Assembly (NCBI GenBank): GCA_024274785.1
Contig: JAJSAM010000009.1
Span: 62,001-126,000 of the forward strand
Source: Planctomycetota bacterium
GTDB lineage: Bacteria > Planctomycetota > JAJSAM01
DNA length: 64,000 bases
Reading direction: 5' to 3'
Shown here: in pieces, positions 51,754 to 60,098 of the stretch
How the letters are laid out: each line of letters opens with the position of its first letter
Numbering within the stretch: position 1 is the first letter of the stretch
Program-made: the position numbers and the translations under genes
Notes under the pieces: model-generated
Database searches by the model: none
Seen by the model: the letters and a program-made list of their open reading frames with translations, nothing else
What the model was told of the DNA's origin: nothing

Positions 51754-52926
51754 CTACCGCTGGAAGATCGGCAGATACCGGTACGGGATCTGGAGGATCA
51801 GGCATGCGGCCGCCGTTGAGAACACGTCGCCGACCTTGTCGATCGGCCAGTGGCCGTCGCTCTCCTGGCTGTTCACCAGGTCATACTGCACGCTGGTGAA
51901 GTAGCGCTCCCAGGCGTCACCGCCGGCAATGAACATCGCCTGCACCGCGTAGTAGTTTCCGTAGAAATAGAAGTAGTGGCGGCGCGGCGTCGACCCGTAG
52001 GTGTCGCGGAGGTACTTGAGGATCGGGCGGATCTTCGGTGCGGGTTCACCTCGGAGGAACCGGGTGAGCTTGTGCTTCCGGATATGGTCCAGGATGTCCT
52101 GGTCGGTGTACAGCCCGGCGGAGTAGAGGGTGGTCAGGCCGGCGGCCGTCAAGGCAAAGGAGTTTCTCGTCGGGATGACGTCCTGACGGCGGTACTGGTA
52201 CTTGAAGCTGCCGAAGGTGCTGGTATCCCGCGGGTCCGTGTTGGCGCTCAGAAGCACGTAGTTCACGGCCTTGTCGATGGACTCCTTCGGAACCCGGATG
52301 CCGATGTTGCGGGCGGCGCGCAGGGCCATCACCTGGCAGACGGTGATCGACATGTCGGAGTCCTGAGCGTAGGGAGCGTAACGCCAGGCGCCATTTTCGT
52401 TCTGGCACTTCCAGGTGAACGCCGTCGCCTTCTCGAGAGCGTTCTTCAACTCGGCGTCGCGGGTCATCCCGTAGACCTCGGCGAGGAAGAGCGTGGCGAA
52501 CGCATGGGAGTACATCCTGGTACCGTGGTCGGAGATCATTCCGTCGGCGGTGATGCAGGAGATGAGGTACTTGACCAGGAGTTCGACGTTTCGACCATAC
52601 CGGCCGCGACCGGGGATGTTGCCGCCCGCCAGAAAGGCCATTCCGGCCAGGGCGGAGACGCCGGGGTGTCCCGTCTGCGCCGCGGTCAATCGGTAGTCGC
52701 TGTTGAGCTTGTAACCGACATTGGCTTTCCAGGAACCGTCTTCCTGCTGTCTTTCGGCCAACCAGGCGAGACCCTTGGCGATGGCCTCCTGGCCCTGTTC
52801 GGAAATCTCCCGTACCTGCGGACCGCGCGGCGCGGGGTCGGCAGCGGGCTCTTCCGACGCGGCGGGGCTCACCCCGAGGACCGGGATCAGCAGCAGGGCG
52901 GCAACCAGGAATCTCACTCTCGACAT
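51754..52926 (-). CDS. Exported prenyltransferase/squalene-oxidase-repeat protein (paralogue 1)
   Basis: 390 aa with a signal peptide (MSRVRFLVAALLLIPVLGVS). PSQ-type repeats include GLAWLAERQQEDGSWKA, FTWKCQNENGAWRYAP and YDLVNSQESDGHWPI. As in its paralogue at 42611-43765, cyclase acid motifs are missing. Conserved shared features are GNIPGRGRYGRNVE near the N-terminus, YFYGNYYAVQAM, and the terminal LPIFQR. GGAGG (52933-52937 on the plus strand as CCTCC) lies 6 nt from the ATG, and TATAAT lies 18 nt from it. It sits between the PQQ/TPR gene and the sigma-factor operon and has its own promoter. Confidence 0.82.
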   Translation of the reverse strand: MSRVRFLVAALLLIPVLGVSPAASEEPAADPAPRGPQVREISEQGQEAIAKGLAWLAERQQEDGSWKANVGYKLNSDYRLTAAQTGHPGVSALAGMAFLAGGNIPGRGRYGRNVELLVKYLISCITADGMISDHGTRMYSHAFATLFLAEVYGMTRDAELKNALEKATAFTWKCQNENGAWRYAPYAQDSDMSITVCQVMALRAARNIGIRVPKESIDKAVNYVLLSANTDPRDTSTFGSFKYQYRRQDVIPTRNSFALTAAGLTTLYSAGLYTDQDILDHIRKHKLTRFLRGEPAPKIRPILKYLRDTYGSTPRRHYFYFYGNYYAVQAMFIAGGDAWERYFTSVQYDLVNSQESDGHWPIDKVGDVFSTAAACLILQIPYRYLPIFQR

Positions 52927-52944
52927 CAGGAACCTCCGCTGGCG

Positions 52945-52950
52945 ATTATA
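52945..52950 (-). promoter_or_regulatory. -10 box of the prenyltransferase-fold gene (paralogue 1)
   Basis: A perfect TATAAT on the minus strand lies 18 nt from the ATG at 52926. Upstream of it is a run of eight G:C pairs (52954-52961). The nearest -35-like sequence is AAGACC, 20 nt from the -10, longer than optimal, so spacer shortening in the homopolymer could strengthen the promoter. Confidence 0.5.
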
Positions 52951-53046
52951 TACGGGGGGGGATCCCAGACGGTCTTTTTGAAAGTGGTTCGCAAGGTGCC
53001 GGTGTTGTCGGGGAGGGCGCCCGGCTCGCCGGTGGCGCTCTCTGAA

Positions 53047-56000
53047 CTACTTCTGTCCGAAAACCGCCACGAGGCCCCGCGCGTTCAGGCCGAAGATGCC
53101 GTTTCGGAGGTAGACGTAGGTGAACTGGCCGACCAATTCTTCCGGGGCCAGCCTCTGGATCACCTCACCGCTGTCCTTGTCGATGAAGATGCTCTGGCTG
53201 ATCCAGGCCTCCTCGCCGAAGTCGTAGCTGTTCAGGTGGTAGAGCAGGTAGCGCTCGGTGATGATCGGAATCGGTGTGGTGCTTTTGGCCGCGACCAGTT
53301 CCGCGCGCCAGAGGATCTCCCCGGTGCGCATGTCGCGGGCGCAGGCCAGGTGCATGCGATCGCTCTCGCGCTGCCGGACGACGTACACCCGGTCCGTATC
53401 CGCCGCCTCACCCTGGTACTGCAGTGGAAGGTCCGGGATCGCCGGGACACTCCAGCGGATCCGTCCGTCAGCCGCGTCGATCATCAGGAGGTTCTCCTGC
53501 GTGTCGGTGAAGAAGATCCCGCCGGGGACCGGGATCGCGGAGCGGAAGAAACGCTGGCCCGGGAGCACGGTCTCCCAGAGTCGCCGGCCGGTGGACATGT
53601 CGTATAGCTCGAAGCGCTGGTTGCCGTGCACCACGAAAACCTTGTCGCCGTCCACCAGGAACGGATCCCGGTAGAGGGTCCGGGGTTCCATCTTCACGCG
53701 AAAGCGCAGCCGCCCGGTGCCCGCGTCGAAGACGGTCACGCCGGCGGGGTCCCGGGCGGCGACGCCCACGGTTTCCTCCGTCAGGAGCAGGAGGTCGAAC
53801 ATCTGCTGATCTTCGAATTCGTTCTGCCAGATGATCTCGCCTGTGTTCGGAGCGATGGCCCGGAGCGAAAGGCGGTTCGGGTCGCGGAAGTCCGCGGTGA
53901 GCACGAAGACGCTGCCGGGGTTCGCCTCGACCGCGCGGATGGATGCGTTCAGGGGGAAGCGCCACAGCTCCTCCCCATCCTCCGGTCGGACTGCACTGAC
54001 ACTGCTCGAGTTGACGAGGATGAGCAGGTTCTGGGAGTAGAGGGGCCGGGTGATGATCCCGTTCATCCTCCGTTGCCAGATCGTCTTTCGGCTGCGCGAA
54101 TCGACCGCCTTCAGGACGCCATTCGTGCCGATCAGCAGATGATCGACCGCCGATTGCGGCACGATTCCGCTCGCTTCGAGGAGGCGCACGTAGGCGTTCT
54201 CGCCTTCGTCCGAGAGCCAGAGCAGTTGAAGGGGCAACGTGATGCGCTGTTCCCGGGTCGTCAGCGATTTGAAGCGGTCCTCACGCAGCAGTCGCGTGGC
54301 CAGGGTGCCCGCCCGGACGGTCCGGCCCTCATGCACGACCTCGACCTCCGGCCAATTCCGGAGCAGGCGGGTCAGGGCCGCCTTGGCCGACAGCAGGTAG
54401 CCTCGCTTTTCGAGCGCCGTGGCGAGGAGCAACGTGAGCTGGACCGTTTCTCTTGATTCCGGGAAATCGGAGATCACCTGCCGGAGGGTCACGCAGGCCT
54501 TTCGGTAGCTCTCCTTCTCGATGAGCAACTCTCCAAGGCTCACCGCGGCCCTGGGGGCGGAGACGCTGTTCGGGTACAGGCGAACGACCTCGGCCAGGCC
54601 TTCGATCGAGTTTGTTTCGGAGGCACTTTTCAGGAGCAGCCTGGCCTTGCGCTCCTCCTTTGCGTAGATCGTGCGGCCATGCTCCTCGATCAGGCCGCTG
54701 ATCCGCCCGCGGGCATAGTTCCGGGACTCGGTGCTGCCGAGGATCTCCCGAAGCGGGTACCTGGCGATGATCCGGGAGAGGTGGGCGACGGCATCGCGCG
54801 GCTTTCCGGAGTCGGATGCCAGGTCTGCCAGGTTGATCAGGGCGAAGAGCCCCGCGGGTACCCGCCCGAGAGAGGTGAAGTCGTAGACCGTGTCGCCCAG
54901 TTCATCGACCATCCGGACGTAGAGTTCGCCAAGACGCGTGAGTTGCCCCTCGCTGCGATAGAGGTCGGCCAGGGCCAGCAGGGCGCGGGTGCGGTCCACC
55001 GGGTCCGTTGCGGCCCGCAGTGCGGCCTTGAAGTGTCGCAGGGCGGTCTGTCGCTTCGTCTCCTTGAACGCCCTCAATCCCTCCAGCATGTGGATCTGGT
55101 AGAGGCCCCGGCCGGCCGCGTTGAGGATGGCATCGGACTCTTCCTGCGGAAGGCCGGCGGCGAGTTGCTCCGCCCGTTGGAATGCCTGAACCGCCTCCCG
55201 GTATCGTCCCCCCTGGGTGAACACCTCCGCCATCTCCAGGGCCAGGGCCGGATTGTCCGGTTCCTGCCTGGCGCGCGCCCCCAGTTCCTGGTAGACGTCG
55301 TTCCAGCGGTAGAAGGCCAGGAGACTGTAGCGCCGCGCGAGGAGGAGAGTCTCTCCCGCCAGGACGAGGTTGCCCCCGGCATCTTCGGATCTCGATCGCC
55401 GTTTCGGATCGCTCCGGCCCACTGCTCCGAAGAATTTCCGGCTTCCGGTGATCGGGTCGAAGGCGTAAATGCCCCGGTTGGTCGTGACCAGGACCGCATT
55501 CTCCGTGACGAGCCCGCGCCCCTGCGCCTCCTCCCGGTTTCGGTTGCCTCGAGAATCGGAGAAGCGTCCGGCGCTGTTGCCCCAGACCACTTTGCCGGTT
55601 CGCTTGTGGATCGCCAGAACGCGGGGACCGGACACGTAGAGATAGTCACCCTTGATGCCGAGGAGGCAGCGGTAGACCTCGTCGTCCGGATAGCGCGGGT
55701 CGCCGCCGTCGAACAGGAAGCGCAGGCTTCCGTCATCGCGGTTGAGGGCCACCAGGTGGCGGGAGTCCGTCGGGGTGAAATAGACCGCGTCATCGGTGAC
55801 CACCGGCGCGCCGTTCTGCCAGGTCGGCCGGCGCTCCTCCGTCGTGTGCCAGTTGATGGAGAAGGGGATGCGTATGAAGGGGTAGCCCTTGATCCACTCG
55901 ATCTGACCGGTCCTGCGGTCGAGGGAGGCGGCCACACCGAGGTTCGACACGCAGTAGAGCTTCCCGTCGCGCTCCGAGATGGCGCTGCCCGCCACCTCCT

Positions 56001-57471
56001 TGACGGGGCGCCCGAACAGGTTCAACTCCTGCTGGCCGGTACAGATCCGGGTCATCCACTTGAGGCTGCCGTTTCGGGCGTCCACCGCGAGTACGTACGA
56101 CGAGAACCGTTGCCGGGAGCGGGTGGCGGTGACGTACACCGTGTCGTCAATGACGAGCGGTGGCGAACTCACGTTGATGTTTTCGAGTTCGAAGAGCCCG
56201 AGGGAGGCCAGGGACAAGTCGTCGTGTCCCCAGAGCAGTTTTCCGGTGCTGCGGGAGACGGCGAAGAGACGTCGCTGGGGGATGTAGTAGATCACCACCT
56301 GCCCGGCGAAGGTGCGGGAGGCGTCCGGTGGCATCGGGGCCGGGACCTCGAGGGAGGCGAAGACGCGGTCCCCGTCCACCGCGGCGGCAAGGAGGGTACC
56401 GGGGTTCGTCTTGCCGTCGGAAAGTCGCAGGTTGTTTCCGTTGAAGCTCCAGGCCGTCTTCCCGGTGTACAGGTTCACCGCGAACAAGGTGAATCCATTA
56501 TGGAAGTAGATCACGCATCGATCGACGACCGGATGGATCGGGTAGTGGTTCCCGAGGAGGTTGGTCGGCATGGAATTCTGCCGGAACATGACCCGGCCGG
56601 CCGAGTCATGGTTCTTGTACTGAAACCGGGTGCCGTGGCTCCAGCCGTCCGGTCCCACGTCCCGGAACGTGGGGGCGGGGGCACATCGGGCCGGGGTGCC
56701 GCCGAAGACCGGCCAGGAACCCGCGCTGGTCCCGGCTTCGCCGTCCTGCGCAAGGAGCAGGTTCTCGAAGCGATCGAGAAAGCTCTCGAGAGTCATCTGC
56801 TCACCGCCGACGAGGACCGGCTCCTGGCTCGCTCGAAGTCCGGGGTGACGCGCGATGAACTTTTTCAGCTTCGCCCCGTCACCCGCCTTGGCGAGTGCGA
56901 AAGCGAGGGCGGCGCGATCGTTGCCGGTGACCTCTTCCGGGAAGTCGCGGTCGAGTTTCGACAGCGTGTAGGCGGCGTCTCCCACCTCTCCTTCCTGCAG
57001 GTCGAGCGCCGCGGCGGCCCGGAGGGCGCTGGGGCCGGCACCGGACAGGTAGAAGCGTCGCAGCACCTCCGCCAAGAGCTTGCGATCGCGGTTGCGAGTG
57101 GCCCGGTCAACGAGTGTGCGCGCCTCCGGACCGGTGTGGCGACGGTAGGCCAGGACGCCCTCCTCGGGGAGGTTTCGGATGAAGCGATGGGCCCAGACCC
57201 GCACTCCGACGAACCTCGCGCGCCGGGGCGGCCCGTCCAGCACGACCGATTTGCCGAAATGGTCGAGGACTTTCTGAACCGCGATGGCCGCTTTGTCCCA
57301 GTGTGCGTTCTTCGCCGCGAGGGTCGCTTCGACGGTGAGTTTGCGGGCCTGCTGGGAATCGGGGACCGAGTAGGGCATCCCCATGAAGTCTTCCACGGTC
57401 TCCTGGGCGAGGGCCGCACCGGGGGAGAACAGGAGAACGAGCAGGGCGCCGACGAAAGCGATTCTCTTCAT
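53047..57471 (-). CDS. Giant exported PQQ-propeller / TPR / PQQ-propeller protein
   Basis: 1474 aa from the ATG at 57471; the open frame upstream to 57639 lacks a signal peptide and is excluded. After the signal peptide (MKRIAFVGALLVLLFSPGAA) comes a helical region (about residues 25-240). A first PQQ-like beta-propeller runs about 250-690 (WPVFGGTPARC, NLYTGKTAWSFNG, DRRTGQIEWIKG, HKRTGKVVWG). TPR-like repeats span about 735-1100, and a second propeller runs about 1110-1474 (TNGVLKAVDSRSRKTIWQRR, NTGEIIWQNE, MSTGRRLWE, MRTGEILWRAE). The DxxTGxxxW blade motifs are those of BamB-like and quinoprotein-like scaffolds, and no dehydrogenase active site is apparent. It is placed between the VWA genes and the prenyltransferase-fold gene. 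Confidence 0.85.
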   Translation of the reverse strand: MKRIAFVGALLVLLFSPGAALAQETVEDFMGMPYSVPDSQQARKLTVEATLAAKNAHWDKAAIAVQKVLDHFGKSVVLDGPPRRARFVGVRVWAHRFIRNLPEEGVLAYRRHTGPEARTLVDRATRNRDRKLLAEVLRRFYLSGAGPSALRAAAALDLQEGEVGDAAYTLSKLDRDFPEEVTGNDRAALAFALAKAGDGAKLKKFIARHPGLRASQEPVLVGGEQMTLESFLDRFENLLLAQDGEAGTSAGSWPVFGGTPARCAPAPTFRDVGPDGWSHGTRFQYKNHDSAGRVMFRQNSMPTNLLGNHYPIHPVVDRCVIYFHNGFTLFAVNLYTGKTAWSFNGNNLRLSDGKTNPGTLLAAAVDGDRVFASLEVPAPMPPDASRTFAGQVVIYYIPQRRLFAVSRSTGKLLWGHDDLSLASLGLFELENINVSSPPLVIDDTVYVTATRSRQRFSSYVLAVDARNGSLKWMTRICTGQQELNLFGRPVKEVAGSAISERDGKLYCVSNLGVAASLDRRTGQIEWIKGYPFIRIPFSINWHTTEERRPTWQNGAPVVTDDAVYFTPTDSRHLVALNRDDGSLRFLFDGGDPRYPDDEVYRCLLGIKGDYLYVSGPRVLAIHKRTGKVVWGNSAGRFSDSRGNRNREEAQGRGLVTENAVLVTTNRGIYAFDPITGSRKFFGAVGRSDPKRRSRSEDAGGNLVLAGETLLLARRYSLLAFYRWNDVYQELGARARQEPDNPALALEMAEVFTQGGRYREAVQAFQRAEQLAAGLPQEESDAILNAAGRGLYQIHMLEGLRAFKETKRQTALRHFKAALRAATDPVDRTRALLALADLYRSEGQLTRLGELYVRMVDELGDTVYDFTSLGRVPAGLFALINLADLASDSGKPRDAVAHLSRIIARYPLREILGSTESRNYARGRISGLIEEHGRTIYAKEERKARLLLKSASETNSIEGLAEVVRLYPNSVSAPRAAVSLGELLIEKESYRKACVTLRQVISDFPESRETVQLTLLLATALEKRGYLLSAKAALTRLLRNWPEVEVVHEGRTVRAGTLATRLLREDRFKSLTTREQRITLPLQLLWLSDEGENAYVRLLEASGIVPQSAVDHLLIGTNGVLKAVDSRSRKTIWQRRMNGIITRPLYSQNLLILVNSSSVSAVRPEDGEELWRFPLNASIRAVEANPGSVFVLTADFRDPNRLSLRAIAPNTGEIIWQNEFEDQQMFDLLLLTEETVGVAARDPAGVTVFDAGTGRLRFRVKMEPRTLYRDPFLVDGDKVFVVHGNQRFELYDMSTGRRLWETVLPGQRFFRSAIPVPGGIFFTDTQENLLMIDAADGRIRWSVPAIPDLPLQYQGEAADTDRVYVVRQRESDRMHLACARDMRTGEILWRAELVAAKSTTPIPIITERYLLYHLNSYDFGEEAWISQSIFIDKDSGEVIQRLAPEELVGQFTYVYLRNGIFGLNARGLVAVFGQK

Positions 57472-57605
57472 GCCTAGAGGATACGTGCGAGCGGCGAGGA
57501 TGAAACCGTTTGCCTTCGGGATCGGCCGCGGCGGCGACGGAGTATCGCCCCCCGAAAGGGGAGGGAGGGGCGGGCGACGTCCGTCCGTGCTGGACCGGGG
57601 GCCTT

Positions 57606-60098
57606 CTACAGCAGGCGGTAGCGCTTTCGGATCAGCCACTCCGCGGCCAGGATGGCCGTAAAGAGGAACAGGACCCAGCTATCGTCCCACAGGTCTTCGC
57701 TGCGGATCTCGGAGGAGACATAGACCGAGCGCGGCGGGATGCTTTTCGGCAGGCGTCCGATCTCGAACAGGGGGAGGGCCTCTCCCCCGGACTCCACCGC
57801 CATGCGGGCCATCAACTCGAGGTTGATCAGCGGGTTCTTCATCTCTTCGGTGGAGTACTCCACTCTGAAGAGCTTCTCCGGCCGCTCTTCCTCCCCGTCC
57901 TGCGTGTCGGCGAACAGGAGGTAGGTGCCTTCCTCGTAGACGGTGAGCGAGTGGACGTAGCGGCCCGGCTGGGCCGGGTCGAGCATCATCTCGATGTCGA
58001 GTTCGTCACCCTCCGGAGTGCGAATCTTGATGATCCGCTTCTCCTCGGTGGCCGGTTTGAAGTCGTGGTCGTAGATCTCGGCCTCGATCTTCACGGTGTC
58101 ACCGACGAAATAGCCCTCCCGGTCGGTGAAGATCTTGAAGCGGAGGTTGCCGCCGAGGAGTTTGTACGTGGAGAGCAGGCGGATCGCCTCGCCGTAGAAT
58201 CGATAGTGATAGCGGTCGCCGAAGGTCCAGCGGAGTCGCCAGAGTTCGTCTACCCCGATGTACAGCGAGCGGCCCGCCTTGTACGGCATCGTGGCGATCA
58301 ACACGTGGGGACCGAACTTGTTGCGGTTGTGGCCGTACTCGCCGGGATGCTCCGCCAGCACCGTGGCGGTGGACTTCGCCCGCTCCACCGGGAAGTACCA
58401 GAACTGGGCGCTGAACTTATCCTTCTCCCAGATCTGCCGCGACACCTCGGGGTCCTCCTCGAGCATCATGATGGGGTGTTGTCGACCCTCTTCGGTGAGC
58501 ACCATGTTGAAGGAACGGGCCGTGTCCTGGCTGGCCCGGATCGCCTCGTCCGGGGTGATGACGACCGGCAGGATGTACCGGAGATCGGTGCCCCCGTAGG
58601 AGCGCGGAGAATCATAGGGACCGGCGATCATGATGAAGCCGCCGCCGTCCGCCACGAACTCGCGCAGGTTCTCGAGCACCGCCTTTGAGCGCTCCTCCTG
58701 GTTTGGTTCCGAGGACGGTACGAGCTTTTTCCAGTCCACGTCGCCGAAGATGACCACCGAGTACTCGTAGAGGTCTTCCTTCTTCTCCGGGAAGCGATCG
58801 ATGGGCTGCCAGCCCTCGCTGTATGGCTGCGTCGCCGAAGGGTCGGCGTCCAGATTGAGCACGTGGGCGAGGATCGTCTCCCGGTCGCGAATGAGTGCGT
58901 TCTTCAGGAACCGGTACTCCCACCGCGGATAACCCTCGACGTAGAGCACCTTGATCTTCTTGTCCACGACCCGCAGGTGGTGTGTGACGAAGTTGTCGTT
59001 CTCGATCTTCTCGCCTTCCTGCACGGGAATACCGATTCGGAGCGCGTAGCTGCCGGGCCGCTCGAAGCGGTGGGAGGCGCGCACGGTGATCTCATCACTC
59101 TCCTCCGGAAGGACGATGTCCGCACCGCGCAGGTCGAGTTCCTCCTCCTGCTCCCCATCCTCTCCGATGCTGACCAGCGTGGCAGTCACCGGTTCTCCGG
59201 TGAAGCCCATGTGACTGACCGAGAACTGGAAGAGCACGTCCTCGCCGCGGAGCACGACCTCGCGGGCCTTCAGGTTCGCCACGTGGATGTTGCGAGGCTG
59301 GTCCGGGTCGCCGACGCCGACGAGGAAGAGCGGGACGCCGGGCTGGACCTCCGCCGCCTTGTTCGCCGCGTCCATCGGCTCGATGGCTCCGGAGGTCTGG
59401 CTCTGCCGGCCGTCGGTCAACACCACCACACCCGCGAGCGGCTCGTCGCGCAATCGGAAATCGTCGAGCACGTCGGAGATCGCGTCGCCGAGGAAGGTAT
59501 AGGCGCCGGTGCCCCGGAGTTCGCCGATCCGCTCCGAGAGCGACTGCTGCTCCTCGTCCTCGTTCCACGATTCGCTGCTGGAGAACAGGAGAGTGGTGTC
59601 CACGTCGAAGGTGTAGACGTGCAGGTGGAACCGCTCCGCGAGATCGTTCAGCAAGTTGAGCTTCCGGTTCGTGAGCGCACCCTTGACGAGCTCGAGTCGA
59701 GCCACGGAGGAGGGTTGCACCACTCCGAGATCGGCGACCTTCCTCGTCTCTTCGCGCTTCTTCAGATCGCCGTAGGAGTCCACGAACTCCATCGAGGCCG
59801 ACGTGTCGATCAACACGATGAGATGGCTCTTGACCAGCTTCTTGATGCTTGTCTCGGCGTAGGGTTGGAAGAGCAGCAGCACCACGAAGATGATCACGAG
59901 GGAGCGGAGGACGGCCAGCACCCGCTTGGCCTTTCCGGTCGCGCTCGCCCCCTCTCGCCGGTACGTCCACCAGACGATCGCCACGATCGCCGGGATGATC
60001 AGCATGAACACCGCCCAGAGGGGCGGCATGGACTTGAAGCGCAGCGTCGTCTCCTCGGGCCCGGAGGCCAGCAGGAGGCTCAGGGTGAGGTTGATCAC
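57606..60098 (-). CDS. VWA protein with glutamine-amidotransferase-like domain
   Basis: 830 aa from the GTG at 60098, overlapping the BatA gene's stop (GTGA). Two N-terminal transmembrane helices (about residues 26-46 and 60-80) precede a VWA domain with MIDAS DTSAS (98-102) and TDG (VVVLTDGRQ). A beta-sandwich region follows, then a class-I glutamine-amidotransferase-like domain (IKVLYVEGYPRWEYRFL, FVADGGGFIMIAGPYDSPRS). The nucleophilic cysteine expected after the GGG-containing strand is not there, so the domain is probably inactive. A last transmembrane helix lies near the C-terminus. It is typical of aerotolerance (Bat)-like membrane complexes. Confidence 0.85.
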   Translation of the reverse strand: MINLTLSLLLASGPEETTLRFKSMPPLWAVFMLIIPAIVAIVWWTYRREGASATGKAKRVLAVLRSLVIIFVVLLLFQPYAETSIKKLVKSHLIVLIDTSASMEFVDSYGDLKKREETRKVADLGVVQPSSVARLELVKGALTNRKLNLLNDLAERFHLHVYTFDVDTTLLFSSSESWNEDEEQQSLSERIGELRGTGAYTFLGDAISDVLDDFRLRDEPLAGVVVLTDGRQSQTSGAIEPMDAANKAAEVQPGVPLFLVGVGDPDQPRNIHVANLKAREVVLRGEDVLFQFSVSHMGFTGEPVTATLVSIGEDGEQEEELDLRGADIVLPEESDEITVRASHRFERPGSYALRIGIPVQEGEKIENDNFVTHHLRVVDKKIKVLYVEGYPRWEYRFLKNALIRDRETILAHVLNLDADPSATQPYSEGWQPIDRFPEKKEDLYEYSVVIFGDVDWKKLVPSSEPNQEERSKAVLENLREFVADGGGFIMIAGPYDSPRSYGGTDLRYILPVVITPDEAIRASQDTARSFNMVLTEEGRQHPIMMLEEDPEVSRQIWEKDKFSAQFWYFPVERAKSTATVLAEHPGEYGHNRNKFGPHVLIATMPYKAGRSLYIGVDELWRLRWTFGDRYHYRFYGEAIRLLSTYKLLGGNLRFKIFTDREGYFVGDTVKIEAEIYDHDFKPATEEKRIIKIRTPEGDELDIEMMLDPAQPGRYVHSLTVYEEGTYLLFADTQDGEEERPEKLFRVEYSTEEMKNPLINLELMARMAVESGGEALPLFEIGRLPKSIPPRSVYVSSEIRSEDLWDDSWVLFLFTAILAAEWLIRKRYRLL

